Source: Ariolimax columbianus
Taxonomy: Eukaryota; Mollusca; Gastropoda; Stylommatophora; Arionidae
Direction of reading: 5' to 3'
Assembly (NCBI GenBank): GCA_036924085.1
Contig: JAVGWX010000003.1
Location: 130,197,023-130,261,022, forward strand
Length of the DNA: 64,000 nucleotides
Shown: piece by piece, positions 43,261 through 55,149 of the stretch
Layout: each line of letters starts with the position of its first letter
Position numbering within the stretch: position 1 is the first letter of the stretch
Notes under the pieces: model-generated
Told to the model about the DNA's origin: nothing
Databases searched by the model: none
The model's input: only the letters and a program-made list of their open reading frames with translations
Translations under genes and position numbers: made by a program

Positions 43261-43689
43261 GGCAGGGGAGATTGGACTAGCGACTCTAAGAAACAATGGT
43301 TGCCTGAATGCGTTGGACGAACGCAGGTCCCGCCAGTGTCAATCACCGTTTCAACACTAAGTCGACAAAGAAAACGAGGGGTTTAGGTGGAAGACTTTGT
43401 CTGGTACAGGGGTGGGTGTTCGTAGCTGACCACTGTGGCGTTTAGAATTTACGTGGAGGGTGGTTGGTGACAGTCTGATGCTGCCACGACCGGCTACCAC
43501 ATTTAGAATGGCAGTGACTCGTGGATAGACAACCAATAACATTTAGTTAAGTCTAGTTCCAAATTGGAGTGATGTTCAGACAGCCAACTGAAGGCCATTG
43601 GACAGTCATGTTATTGATTGAGACTATAATATATTCCGCATAGATAAAAAAACCTCCTATTGTAGTTAAAAATGTATATGATTATTTAG

Positions 43690-44130
43690 TTTAGATGTCT
43701 TTACTTTATGTTGCTACTAGGCAACGATAATTCTTGTAATAAATTATATTGTTTTGTTTTATGATCAGGATAGTTTTTACTGTATTTTTCTGTGTTGAAG
43801 TTATATAGTGGTATAGATGCATGTTGTAACATTTTAGTTACGTAAACTACACAACTAAACCTAGACTCTACCACACCTGTTTTACTATATGCTCTACTCT
43901 TACCGAATGTCTGTATTCTTTTTTTCGGTCCATGGTATTCTCTGAACTCTTCTATAACATTTCGTCTCGAAGAACTCCTTTTTCTTTCTCGAGGTTTCGG
44001 TAACTGTCCATGTTTCACAGTCGTATGCTTTACCCGTGGAAAAAAAACCGGTTCTCAAAATGTTCCCTTTAGTTGGTTTGCTGCTATTCTGTCATAGTTT
44101 CTTCAGGTTGTGTAGCCTTTTGCATTGCGA
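43690..44130 (-). pseudogene. RTE-like reverse transcriptase thumb fragment
   Basis: Near its left-hand coding end the minus strand reads AYDCETWTVTETSRKKKEFF, ETKCYRRVQRIPWTEKKNTD. This corresponds to the 'YGCETWTL...FE.KCYR...IPW' motif of RTE-type elements. The remainder is degenerate and its boundary is approximate. Confidence 0.7.
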
Positions 44131-44229
44131 TAATAATAATAATATGTTTTTTTCAAAACAAAATGCAATGATTCTGCTATAGCCCACGTAAATGCTAAAA
44201 TCACCACTAGAGGGCGCTAGCACCCAGTT

Positions 44230-46620
44230 TGAAGAGCTCTGATCTACACCAACTCAACAACAAGATGATGAAGACATGGAAGAATATTATGAGAACTTAC
44301 AACAGACCCTACGACCAATACACTTTACTAATCATCTGATAGTATAACGAGCATGAAACTCCAAATAAAACAGAAAAATACAAGAAAATGTTTGGCAAAT
44401 TGGACAAGGGAAAAATGAAAGGGCCAGCAGATAGGCTGATACATTTTGGGGTATTAAAACAATTAGTCATTTGTAACATATTTGTCCAACAAATTCCACG
44501 AAGACTATACACGGGGAAAAGCCCAGGAGATATAGTAAAATAAGATTGACTGTACTTTGATAAAAAGAGTTTGGAAAATACTGTCACAATAAAAATATAT
44601 TCAGGTGCAGATATACAATCCTGTGACAATTATTGAGTAATAACAATAGCCATCAGACTGATAAATATTAGAAGAACATATGCAAACCATCTCCAAATTG
44701 AATTAAAGCAGCCAGACATTAATCATAAAAACCTTGTGGAAGTCAACAATAAATATGAAAGCCTGCTCTCAGAAAGCCTGGAACAATACAAACGACAAAA
44801 ACCAAGAGAGAATATACGCACTAAATGGCACTGTCTAAGAACAATCATACAAACAAAAATAAACCTACTGAAAGTCAAGTTAAAGAAAAATCTAGTATAG
44901 ACGACAGAAAGGATAAAAATGAATCAAAGAATAACAGTAAATACAGCATTCTAGAACATAGGGTGCAATGGGAAATGTACTAAATGCCGAGATGCAAAGG
45001 AACAGTGAACTTAATTTAAATACAAGATAGTAGAAGGCATAGGATAGAAATATAGTGCGAGAGCTATGTATGCAGAAATAAATCATCCTGAAAACTAAAA
45101 CACGATACAGCTGAGTAAAAGAGAAAAATACATTAGAAACAAGAATGGAGACATCTTGATTGATGAGCAAGATATATCAAACAGATTGACAGAGTATACA
45201 AGTGAACTGTTAAAAGAGATTTACTGTCTTCGTTTAAAAATTATGGCCCCCTGCATTCTCAGATAAAAAAGTAAAGAAAGCAATAAAAGATATGAGCAAA
45301 GGGAAAAGAACAGGCACGGAACATTGAATATAGAATGATATAGATGCTAAAGGAACTCGGTGTCGATAAACTCACTGACGGTCTATGTAATACCATCTAC
45401 AATACATGAACTGTACCGATCGATCTGCTTACATAATTCGTTATAACACCACCCGAGAAACCTAACAGTACAGAATGTTCTGATTTTAGTACAATTAGCC
45501 AGATAAGTCCCAACATTACGATGCTGATCAAAGTTATACATTAGATATTTTGGAGTAGAGTAGATAGTGAAGTTCAGGATGAGAAATTAACATTTCAGAA
45601 AACAGCGTTAAAGAAAAAACAACGTTCTGTTTAAGGACTTAGGCAAGAACAATACAAAGAAGTTCAAAGAAACATTTTCATATGCTGTAAAGACATGACA
45701 AACTATCTAAATGTTTGGAAAACATAAGTATGGATGGACAAAAAATACAACAATATCAAGTAACGTTTACTGGGAGTAAACTGACACTGCAAGATCAGGC
45801 CGGCTTTACCTACCACGAACAAATGTAAAACGAGACGTGTAACAAGGATGCTTACTGTCCACTTGTTTGGTTATTATTTACACAGAAACAAAATCAGACA
45901 ACATATAAAGGAAATTCAAGGAGTCAGGACTCGGTGGTGTATCACTGAAGAAATATCAGATATGCTAGCTGAAAGCGAACATGAATTACAAGAATTAGCG
46001 ATTCAAGTAAAGAGCAAAAGTCAAGTTTATGGATTGGACATTAACACTGAGAAAACGAAAGACTATGATAACTAGTAAAGTAAACTCGACATGTACTTTA
46101 CAGATAAAAATATACATTGTTTCACAAACGTCAGTCATATATCACACATTAAAAGTGAAAGGATTAGGTGTTATGTGCACTCGTTTTTGTTGTGGGACAC
46201 AGGAACTGGGACAATGGAGAAGATAATTTATACATTTGAAATTGTATCATCATAATGATGGGGGGGCATGTCCTGAACAGAAAAATAAAGCAAAAAATGA
46301 AGTTTGGGAGAAATTAGGAATGCAATGAGAGTTGTTGAACGAAGTCAGAACACGCCAGATATTTTGATTACATAAAAGACCTAACAACTTGTTGTAAACA
46401 ATGCTGGAAGGATAATTTTTAAGGTCAAAGTTGAAGAGATACACAATGCAATAACTGGTAGGAAACCATCATGAAATGAACTGAGAAAAACCTGACAGAT
46501 TGTACCATTAAAGTAAGAGACAGAGGACGTTGGACATCCATCGCAGCCCAACTTCGATACGCAGATGACACTTGAACTAAAATCAACTACCCAATAAAGT
46601 TTGTTTTTTATCTTCTGCAC
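44230..46620 (+). pseudogene. RTE-like LINE, long but very degraded
   Basis: Scattered but ordered motifs appear across frames: DEDMEEYYENLQQTLRPIHF (endonuclease region), KYSILEHRVQ, the linker, AESEHELQELAIQVKSKSQV, YGLDINTEKTKDYDN (post-YxDD region) and finally DCTIKVRDRGRWTSIAAQLR, YADDT at the C-terminus. This order is that of an RTE-like ORF. The catalytic boxes are unreadable and stops occur every few dozen codons, so it is probably an old copy. Confidence 0.6.
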
Positions 46621-47520
46621 ATGTTTATTGGTTGGGAGCTTTTAAATTATGCTGTCAATACCCAAACAATCTCTGTCAGGGAGGCTGCACAATATGAAAG
46701 ATACATAAGCAGTTTCATATCAGCGTATATCTCTCTTCCCGTATCTCTAGGGTACTACATGCCAACATGCACCCACACACCCACTACCAACTCTCTCGCC
46801 TCTTCATCCTTCAACAGGTCCGTCGTCCTGCCCATCTCTCATCACCCCCCCCCCCCCCCTGAAGACGTTAGCGTTCAATGAGAGCCAATATTTTTCATGG
46901 CGCTAATTCTTTTCAGTTTCTTCGTTGTTTTTTGTTCTTTTTTACACTCCCGATACATTTATCCACTTGCGTACTCAGACAACAACAAAAATATTGTAAA
47001 CATTTCACACTTCTTCTTTAAAAGTTTTGTAGTATTTAAAAAAAAATATATTATTAGTACAATTACACAAACCTAAAGCGTGACCATTTTTATGCGGATG
47101 TATCAAACGCACCTAGAAACGCCCTGTTCTCAACATGTTTTTGATGGGGCTCAACTTAGTAAAAAACACAAATATATTTTCAAACAATTGCGACAAAAAT
47201 GCAGACAAACCTAGTGAATTATTTAATTAATGTGTGGATTGTTCTTTGCAGTGTGACTGTCATATTGTGCTAATAATTCAAAAGTACTCGTCATGTGGTT
47301 GAAAGAAACGCCATGCCAAAACGAGGCAGAAATAGCTAAATAATGACATAATTGTTGTTTTTGTCAAAAATTCTGGTATGACATTTCTTTAGTATCGACG
47401 TTACGTTTAGTAGTCTACTCATAAATAATTTATACGAGGTTATAATAAACAATTGCCAAAACTACATAATCATTATGTTCCTATTAAATGTCACAGTGAA
47501 GTACTAAATAATGTCCTAAA
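46621..47520. other. No gene; contains a 15-base poly(C) run
   Basis: A C15 run is at 46845-46859. The rest is AT-rich without repeats or motifs. Confidence 0.5.
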
Positions 47521-47745
47521 CCAGTGGTTCTTTTTCTGTTGTACACGGACTCCTTGGTGTCCACGAGGTCTTCTTTGGGCTTCCTCAGCGGCCAGGAAAG
47601 CTTGAAGAAATGTTATGAGCTTTTACATTTAAAGTTGACAAATAAATTGTAAGACTTAAAAAATAGAAAGACAGACGCAAGGGTAAATACAGCAGAAGTT
47701 AATTTAGACAACGTTCGCACAATTTTATCAATGTAAAGTAAACAG
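47521..47745 (+). mobile_element. hAT-type element, left end
   Basis: AACCAGTGGTTCTTTTTCTG at 47520 resembles the CAGTGGTTCTCAACC terminal inverted repeat of many hAT transposons. The following ~220 bp are similar to 50815-51022 (shared CTTGAAGAAATG, ATAGAAAGACAGA and AGACAACGTTCGCACAATT), showing two copies of the same family. The BED-finger relic at 48195 lies downstream in the expected orientation. Confidence 0.7.
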
Positions 47746-48194
47746 AAACACGCTTGGGACTTTGAGCAGGTAAAGCAGGTGACCTTATATTATAGCAAAG
47801 CTATCGTCCGTGATCGCAAGCGTCTAAAAATCCCGCCACTGAGTAGAATATCAAATGATGCGGATCAGAAGAAATCAAAATACTCAAACGGGAAGATAGT
47901 AAAAAAGCTTTTCATGGTCTAAGAAATTCGAGAGAGTGGCCTGACTGATCGTATTTTAGATCACTACTAAAAATCAAACTTGGTAAGACGATTGATTTGC
48001 TGAGATGATCTTGGGAAAAATAGGATAAACACCATCGCGTTGAATGTTGCTAAAAATGCATTTTGGCTGAGTCTCAGGATAGATCGCTGATTGAATTTGA
48101 AATGTAAACTTATTGATAATGCAGATGATGAGGATGAACCTTGTTCAATATCAAATGAAGCTTCTTCCAAGGATCTTAAAATAGGTCGATGTTA

Positions 48195-48620
48195 TGTCAA
48201 TGAATACCTGTCGTTTGGTTTCACGTATTAAAGCCCAGTAGATAATCAACTACCTCAGTGTGTTTTATTTTACGACATATTGTCCAACGAGGCCATGAAA
48301 ACGTCAAAATTGTGAATACATCTCCATAGAAATTATAAAGATTTTTGTTTTTCAAAAGTAAGGAGGAATAGCTTTGGGAAAGTAAAAAAATGGTTACAAA
48401 GATTGCAACCATATTTGTTGCAACAAACAAAATGCAATGACGGCCGTATTTGAAGTTGCTAAACTAATAACTCATACCAGAAAATCACACACAATATCTG
48501 AACAACTTATATTACTTGCTGCAAAAACCATGATTTCGACTTTGATCAACAAGAAAATTGTCATCTCCTGAAAATACTTTCCAAAAATTACTGCTCGTCT
48601 CCTCTTTGGTAAACAGTGCG
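48195..48620 (+). pseudogene. hAT transposase N-terminus (BED zinc finger, ZBED5/SCAND3-like)
   Basis: It reads EYLSFGFTY, then PVDNQLPQCVLFYDILSNEA, MKTSKL-IHLHRNYKD and AKTMIST-type text further on. This is the BED zinc finger of ZBED5-like hAT transposases ('YLSFGFT...QCVLCYDVLSNEAMKPSKLKRHL..KH'). In this copy the second zinc-binding Cys is Phe and a stop breaks the His half. The family match is strong and the domain is non-functional. Confidence 0.8.
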
Positions 48621-48659
48621 TATAAAAAAGTATTTAATAACTTAAACGGATGCATTGCA

Positions 48660-49030
48660 CATCAAGACATGTTAGTAGTTAGTTTTCTTTCCACTTGTGC
48701 CGTTTAGCGTCCTGAGAAGCTTAAGTCGTCTATCCTGCGCCAAGTGCGTTTCGTCGATCAACGTGAGCCCTTGTCGCTGCACAATCACTCTAATGTCCTC
48801 TATCCATCTACCTCGCGGCCGCCCCTTCCCTGTAGCCAGATCTACCAGCATTGTAAGCCATCAGTGGAAGATGATGAGGGTGCATTCTCATGAGATGAAC
48901 AAACCAAGTTATTTTCTGCCTGGAAATATATTCGACACAAGACGTAGTACTGGTCTAAATGTCTTGAAATTAGCACAGGCGGTCATGTGCATTGTCTTGA
49001 AATCTTACAGGACTTGTAGAACAAATTAAG
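48660..49030 (-). pseudogene. RTE-like C-terminal fragment inserted in the hAT relic
   Basis: The minus strand reads TWFVHLMRMHPHHLPLMAYN, then, in another frame, ATGKGRPRGRWIEDIRVIVQ, RQGLTLIDETHLAQDRRLKL. This is the 'W.GHV.RM......GRPR.RW.D.I........A.DR' end of a non-LTR RT protein. It sits between the BED half and the central hAT segment, suggesting an insertion into the transposon. Confidence 0.7.
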
Positions 49031-49039
49031 AAAATCATA

Positions 49040-49360
49040 TCCTCAGTAGCTTGGTACCATTTCTGCATACACTGGGAGGCATTAGTTGTTAAGAAGATAC
49101 CAGAAAAACTAAAACAGAACTTGATTTGTCAATTTTATAAAAAGCACATCACTTAACTCAAGACTTTTTAACAGCATTGCAAAGATTTGAACAGTGAACA
49201 TCATCAAATAGTATTAGATTGAGAACTTCGCTGGCTTTCACGAAGTCAAGTTTTATCTCGTGTAGGGCAATGGAGTGACGAGATAAGAATATTCCTCGTA
49301 GAGCAGCAATTTCACATCAGCGATCGTTTGACACATTTTTGTCTTGATAAGTCAAATTAG
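49040..49360 (+). pseudogene. hAT transposase central segment
   Basis: It reads WYHFCIHWEALVVKKIPEKL, then KDLNSEHHQIVLD-ELRWLS, RSQVLSRVGQWSDEIRIFLV and EQQFHISDRLTHFCLDK. This matches the conserved 'CxxHREAL..K.LP..L...EVRWLSRGKVL.RV.ELR.E...FL' core of hAT transposases. A stop lies before ELRWLS. It probably belongs with the BED fragment upstream. Confidence 0.8.
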
Positions 49361-49491
49361 AATATTTGTCTGTTACCTTCACACACTTATAAATGCTCAA
49401 TGTAAATCTTCAGTGAAAAGAAGTTACAAGTTTTCAAGTTGGAAGACAAGCAATTATTTAAAATTTAGAATTGTGGCATCATCGTCTCTTA

Positions 49492-49535
49492 CAACGGTTC
49501 TCAACCTTTTAGTTACCGCGGACCTATGTAATATC
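49492..49535 (-). mobile_element. hAT-type terminal repeat, end of a minus-strand copy
   Basis: CAACGGTTCTCAACCTTTTA is a near match to the hAT terminal consensus. It lies about 500 bp beyond the stop of the minus-strand hAT C-terminus at 50030, as expected for that element's 3' end. Confidence 0.55.
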
Positions 49536-50029
49536 ATTTGTTGTAGCAGACTTTCAAAATATTCCGTATGTGAAAATATTCATGAACGAAATACCTGTGT
49601 GTTTACTATAGTAAATAACGTCTGTAGTTGAGAACAGTAATGGAAATATATTGTTAATAAGGAGAACAATAGAATAAAATGAAAATAAAATGTTTCTCCT
49701 ACCGTCCAATTTGAATGAGTTCTCCACTACTAATCTATTTTCATTACATATCCATATTTTTACAATCTGAAAAGTGTCATCAGTTGTAAAGCACAAATAA
49801 CATTTTAATTAAAGTTTATAGTGTCCACAGTGTGAGAACGAGGCAATACACACAAATGTTCACTTTAAATTAAATTATATTTATCGAATATTATATCGAC
49901 AATCAGTACTCTGTTATATTTATTTAAACTCTCTGAGACCTAGAGGACTATCCTACTTCAGTTTCAAAATTTGTTGTAAATTAAATTGAACTGTTGACTT
50001 CCTAAAATGTAAAAGCTAATACTACATTT

Positions 50030-50300
50030 CACATACAATTCTTGTTATGTCGGGGTTAATGGCAGAAACTTGTATTTTGAGTTCTGACTGCACGTTTTTC
50101 AAGCGGTCTCTATACTGATTGTTAAGATGAACAGGAGTAGAGAATGATTTTTCACAATACTTTGCCCTTACGAAAGACATCAATGCTTTCAAAGATCTCT
50201 TCGATAATTCCGTAAAATCTGTTTGTGAGTTGAGATATTTCCGAGGGACTGTACATTGAACTGCAACTGCAGAGTGCCATCTAAGGATATTTCAATAAGC
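50030..50300 (-). pseudogene. hAT transposase C-terminal dimerisation domain
   Basis: The minus strand reads VPRKYLNSQTDFTELSKRSL, KALMSFVRAKYCEKSFSTPV, HLNNQYRDRLKNVQSELKIQ, VSAINPDITRIVCEM and then a stop. This is the hAT-C (Dimer_Tnp_hAT) region, with the 'C E..FS......K.R.RL' motif and the final short tail. No stop lies in the recognisable part, so this end is younger than the plus-strand relic. Upstream coding sequence is missing. Confidence 0.82.
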
Positions 50301-50479
50301 ATGTCCTTTCCTGCTGCTCAAAGTCCTTTGCCTACTTCGAAGACGTTAACTGAAAATCGATCTCTGATCGAGTTTTTGCTTGCATCAGAAAAAGGAAAAT
50401 ATTCTCGGAAACTATGTTGCAAATCTTTCAAATGTCGTTTACGTTGCGTGATTATTGTCCTCAGACAACTCTTCCGCTA

Positions 50480-50735
50480 AGGCGGCGTGGGCTAGTGGTT
50501 AAGTGACACGGCTCACAATCAGAAAGTGCTGGGTTCAATCCCCATCACAGCACCGGCCGTTACCCCAGGGAAGCAAACCCTTAGAAAATGCAGGAGGAAG
50601 AAGACCCTTACATAAAATGCATGCTGAATTCAGATGCACTAGTCCGACAGGCGCAAAATAAAAAAACCACAGTGCAACGCACACCGCTTTCGGGAGTACA
50701 TAAATAAGGCGAACGAACAAACAAATAATTTTTTT
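50480..50735 (+). repeat. tRNA-derived SINE
   Basis: GGCGGCGTGGGCTAGTGGTT (A-box region) and GGGTTCAATCCCC (B box) have the spacing of an RNA polymerase III internal promoter. A tRNA-unrelated body follows, with TAAATAAGGCGAACGAACAA, ending in a T-rich tail (50728-50742). The tRNA-like head cannot form a clean cloverleaf, so it is not a tRNA gene. No target-site duplication was found. Confidence 0.8.
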
Positions 50736-50814
50736 TTTTTTTAAAGACTACTCTTCGTTGGCGGAACTAAAATAATTGTGAGGTTTGAAATTGTTCCATT
50801 GTTACTATTCAATA

Positions 50815-51022
50815 AACAAGCGGTTTTTAACCTGTGGCACGTTGACACTTGGGAGTCCACGGAGCCCTCTTCGCTTGAAGAAATGTGATGAGCTTTAATA
50901 TTTAAAAGCAACAGATAATTAGAAAAATATTTTTTTTTAAATAGAAAGACAGAAACAAGGACAAATATAGAATATGTTAATTGAGACAACGTTCGCACAA
51001 TTAGATAAATGTCCATTAAACA
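50815..51022 (+). mobile_element. hAT-type element, left end, second copy
   Basis: The CAAGCGGTTTTTAACCTGTG start and about 200 bp are similar to 47521-47745. No transposase follows. The RTE-like piece and an 8-bp array lie next. Confidence 0.65.
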
Positions 51023-51029
51023 AGCAGGG

Positions 51030-51077
51030 CGCTGTACCGCTGTACCGCTGTACCGCTGTACCGCTGTACCGCTGTAC
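51030..51077. repeat. 8-bp tandem repeat (CTGTACCG), about 6 copies
   Basis: Perfect units at the junction between the hAT end and the RTE-like fragment. Confidence 0.95.
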
Positions 51078-51760
51078 TATACCATTTCTGATGTCGTACC
51101 AATATGCCCATTTGCTTGGCCAACCTTTTTTTTCGCCAATGCTGCCTTCAGCTCCGCAATTGTGATTTGATGTTTATTCGTTGATATTCTTTGTATTATA
51201 GTCAGCCGCATTTATAACTTTGTCTTTATATGTGCAGAGAAGCTCTGAGTAGTATTCTTTCCATCTATCCATTTATTCCCTCTGGGTGGTATGCAAAGCA
51301 CCTTGAGCCATTAAGAGTGAGAATTTCGACAGTGCAATCGTCCACTTTCTTTTCCATCAGATCAGCATACTCTTCGTTGGCAACTGCTCTGTATGTGCAT
51401 TCAGTGCACAATGACGATATTAACTAACTTGCCTTCTTCTTTAAAGTCCAGTACAATCAAATATTCGAAGACAAAATTTACATCTCACGATGTCGTATCT
51501 TTGAATGGGTGACATAATACAATCCCCTTCTCCTTTGGTTCTGTCGATAGTGAAAGCTCCGCCGTAGAGAAAATATTCATCTAATGAATAATGAAGGTCG
51601 ATGACCACCAAACCTTTTCCTTCTTAATTTATTTGAGCGTTAGGAATTCTAGTTTGGGTTTCTTCATTTCTTCAATGATTTCGTTATTTTTCCGTTAATG
51701 CCTCTAACATTTAATATTTTATAAATCATAGTCTATAATTTGCGGCAGCTCATTGTCTTT
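51078..51760 (-). pseudogene. RTE-like LINE, endonuclease to linker
   Basis: Minus-strand frames read the degraded start (ILNVRGINGKITKSLKK), KGLVVIDLHYSLDEYFLYGG, AFTIDRTKGEGDCIMSP and RRCKFCLRIFDCTGL. Then, towards the RT, they read NEEYADLMEKKVDDC, EYYSELLCT-like text and ITIAELKAALAKKKVGQANG. The order matches an RTE endonuclease N-terminus ('NVRSL...KGKG....L...Y....GV') and the 'RW.EY..ELL' linker. It ends at the 8-bp array. Confidence 0.65.
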
Positions 51761-52330
51761 TAGGACCACCTGGTTATGTTTTTTTGTTGAATTGTAATCG
51801 GGAGGATGGATAGACAGGTGATTTATCTGTTGCGTTTTGCAAAGTGGATGAGCTGTCTCATTTTTGTCTCCATGCAGTACACCTATTCAGAGCAGCAACT
51901 GTTTATTTTATATCAGCAAATAACATCCACATGAGACTGACATTCAGTTATCCTCTTCTCAGCTGACCCGTCTGGTAGGATGTCCGCGTGTCCCTCCGGG
52001 GTTTCAAAACTATGTTGCTAATATAGCTCATAGAATTGATTATCCAATGTTATTCACATTTCCGAGTCTAGAGTTTCTAAGGCAAGGCCATGATTATTGA
52101 TTTTAACACCAAACTAAAACTTGTCCTGCGTCATAAACGTTGTTTAGGAGACGTGTGCACGCATTCAGGCCAAAGACTTCCAGAAGCTGCACCACTTTAC
52201 AAGTGATTTTACTTGGGGCATTCAAGTGTTTTAATTTCTTTGCCATATTGTTTTCTTTTTCATTTATTATTGTTGTTGGCCTCCTTTTACTAACATAGCT
52301 GGCATAATTGTGTTTATGAACGTGAACTTA
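51761..52330. other. No recognisable feature
   Basis: AT-rich, apparently single-copy sequence. Confidence 0.5.
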
Positions 52331-52335
52331 AAGTT

Positions 52336-52411
52336 TAAATATATGTGTATGTGTGTGTATGTGTGTGTCTATGTGTGTGTGTGTGTGTGTATGTGTGTGT
52401 GTGTGTGTGTA

Positions 52412-52470
<59 letters not shown>
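52336..52470. repeat. Compound (GT)n-(TA)n microsatellite
   Basis: TGTGTATG-type repeats switch abruptly to about 21 perfect TA units at about 52427. 52471-52815 that follows is featureless. Confidence 0.96.
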
Positions 52471-52472
<2 letters not shown>

Positions 52473-52817
52473 TGGTGATACCGAATATTTTATTTGTATT
52501 CTTCAATTCGGAACCAAATTCAATGAACAATTCGTATTTCGCCGAATATGACCATGACATCGAATAAAATGAGGTCAAAGAACGACATGATAACCCACGT
52601 ATGATTTTCAAACGTTGTGATATGTGCATCACAGGTTCATCCACCGCAGTGCAGTGTCAATCAAGAGGTGGTCATTGATCAACTTCTTCTTTGATCAACT
52701 GTTGCCAAAAACAAGCTAGCTGAAATCGAATGTATTGGGCTGAAAGACATCGCAAATATCGCAGCATTAATGTTTTTGTTGTCTGTCCATCGCTTCCGAA
52801 GAAGACAATATTGACAA

Positions 52818-53175
52818 TCTGTCAGGCGCTGAGCAGCGCACGAGCAGAAGTGGTCAGCGACCCATATCTTACCGCTAGTGTCAGGGCCAGCGAACCAGAG
52901 CTGCCAAGGCCTTTTTACACCTCCACCGAGTGATCATGGATAACAGGCTGCAACAGAGCAGACTGGCTAAGTAAAAGAGATGGAAAAGGGAAGGCTAACT
53001 CGGTATTCAAGAAATGCCTGCTGAAGTCGTATGTGTCTGATCGAAAAGTATAAATATCGCAGTCAAGCTGTAGACCACGACACAGCGCACTCCGTTATCT
53101 AGACTACATTTTACAGCTTGCAAAACTTTTGTTCAGGGCTTGGTAACGGGGGAGATTGAGAACGAACGAAGAAGA
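52818..53175 (+). repeat. Interspersed repeat Z, copy 1, with a GAA end
   Basis: This is similar over about 340 bp to 63380-63745. Shared blocks include GTGGTCAGCGACCCATA, GTGTCAGGGCCAGCGAACCA and ACAGACTGGCTAAG-like text. It ends in GATTGAGAACGAACGAAGAA, so it has a (GAA)n-type 3' end like Jockey-B. It has no consistent open frame. It may be a non-autonomous element mobilised by a GAA-tailed LINE. Confidence 0.78.
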
Positions 53176-53739
53176 AGTATTTTTAAAATCTTGTTATAAT
53201 TAAAGTCCTTTTTCGTCTGATGTATTTATTTGTTCATTAGTGACACACTGTTGCCCATTTTCCACTCCTTCTATCTTTCAAATAACTACATTTGCTATTG
53301 TTAAATTGTTTAGTTCTTAGTCGACATTTACTTATACAAGAGCAAATGCTCCTGTACATGTCTTTGCTGTGGTATGAGCTGGATGTAGCCAGGAGAAGGG
53401 TTTCCTGCTTAGCGGGCAAGGCTCGAGCAGCTTAATACTCCGCTTCGTTGGGGCAAGCGATTACGGAAGGTGGTTACCGATGTGCGAGTCAATCTGAATA
53501 CTCAAACACTATAGGAAAGTAGATCTGCGGCCTATTAGGTGCCATCTATGCTGCTCTAAACAAATTACCTAACTATGGCCGGTGTTATGTCATGTTACAC
53601 AGTTAGTCTCCTCTTACGACATGCCCCCCCCCCCTCACCCCCCATGTGGGGCAGTGGGGCTGTTCTTGTTCTTGTCATTCACAAAGACATGAACAGACCA
53701 CTCGGGACCCACTCTTGAATTTAGATTTGTCACTTCTTA
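53176..53739. other. No gene; C-rich run near 53624
   Basis: An 11-C run is followed by TCACCCCCC at 53624-53642. Otherwise there is no recognisable feature. Confidence 0.45.
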
Positions 53740-54310
53740 CCTGATAGATTCGGCGTCATGGGTACTTTTTTAATCGGCCAAACAAAATCCTCCTAGTTCC
53801 CGTTAGTACATATGAAGGCAAAGGGTGTCCTCCGATGGTTTTATTTGGCGTACTTTCCTGGAACTTCACGAATGAGACGCTATTCTCTTCTTTTCTTTCC
53901 ACTTCTTTGCTGTGTGTTCTGTGGCTGTCCCACTCGTTTCGTTCCCTGTAAGTGTCGGTCCAGCGATGGTCTGATAATAATGTAATGTTGTTTCCTGTGA
54001 TGTATGTGGGTGTTGTTGTGCTCTCTAAGTTCATCACAATAATATCTGAGTACTCTGCTATTTTGTTTGTCGTGTTTAATTTATCTGGATCCAGTTTGAT
54101 GTTGTGAGGCTTATTTTTGTTCTTCTTTTCGTTTTTCATAAATTCTTTTATTATATGGATATAATCGATGTATCAGTGGCTGATTTGTGTTTCTGTTAGT
54201 GCCTTTCTGTGTCTCCTGTCAACTAATACATAATCTATCTTAGTTTAGGCATTATCATTTGCGGTTTTATATGTTGATATTCTGCTGGGTTTTATTTAAG
54301 CCAGGTTCTG
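53740..54310 (-). pseudogene. RTE-like LINE, end of endonuclease and linker
   Basis: The minus strand reads IDYVLVDRRHRKALTETQIS, the standard 'IDYILVDKRHR' segment of RTE endonucleases. After a stop the 127-codon frame reads NEKKNKNKPHNIKLDPDKLN, TTNKIAEYSDIIVMNLESTT. The catalytic SDH that should follow is broken. The downstream part of that frame is not recognisable. Confidence 0.7.
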
Positions 54311-55149
54311 CCAATAACCACATTGATGATTCATTAAATCGCTATCGCAACGTTTTTATACGCGACTGATATTATATTATATTATATTGCTCGTATCATT
54401 TTTCTTTGTCCGCCTGCAACCTATTTTCTCGTCAGCGTTTCATTGTATCCAAATAATTTGTAACTTTCCTTTTCTCATAACAAAACCTGGACTAGTATTC
54501 CACTTTCTTAAACAAAAGTCATAATTAGCCCTCCTGTGTTTTGAACTAAAAGTAGCGTGGAGGAACGATCAAACTAAGCGACCTGATAGCGCAGCCCGTC
54601 ACACGTTCACCATGTGCCTCTTGTTGTGTACCAATTATAGATGCTGAGTTGAATAATTCTTCTAAATGCTAAACAAATCATACGAAATGTGTGTATTATC
54701 CTTTGTGTTATTTGTAGTCGTAAAAATTCAATACATAAAATCATTATTTCAAAACAATTGTTGCGTTCACATGTCGTATTTCGATGACATGCCCATAGGT
54801 TACTGGGATCATAGAATAGGCAACACTGTAACCTGATTGGCATGTCGTAAATGCAGACTAAAGATGGTTGGGCATGATGTCGACTCCAGATCATGTATAA
54901 ATTATAAATCGCCAGAAAAAATAAAGAAATATCTCTACGCCCCATGGTAGATGCGTAACAACTAAGTCAAATTAACTCGAAGGGTCTGGCATGTGGCCTG
55001 CGATTCCATTCTGTACAAACTATAAGACGCAAGAAAAATAAAAGATTACTTCTGCGTCCAATGACACATAAAGAGCATCTAAGAGGTTTCGGTGACAAAT
55101 ACTTTCAATATTTGCCGTCCTCCGCTCCCATATCCCTATCTCCATCCTC
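54311..55149. other. No recognisable feature
   Basis: Includes a short (TTATA)n run near 54370. A pair of ~50-bp segments with AATAAAAGATTACTTCTGCG-like text recurs at 54910 and 55030, otherwise nothing. Confidence 0.45.

Noticed and set aside
50480..50560. A functional tRNA gene
   Set aside because: A and B boxes are present but the acceptor stem does not pair and a SINE body and tail follow. The same holds for 62662 and 28508.
52310..52567. Frame across the GT/TA microsatellite
   Set aside because: Simple-sequence translation only.
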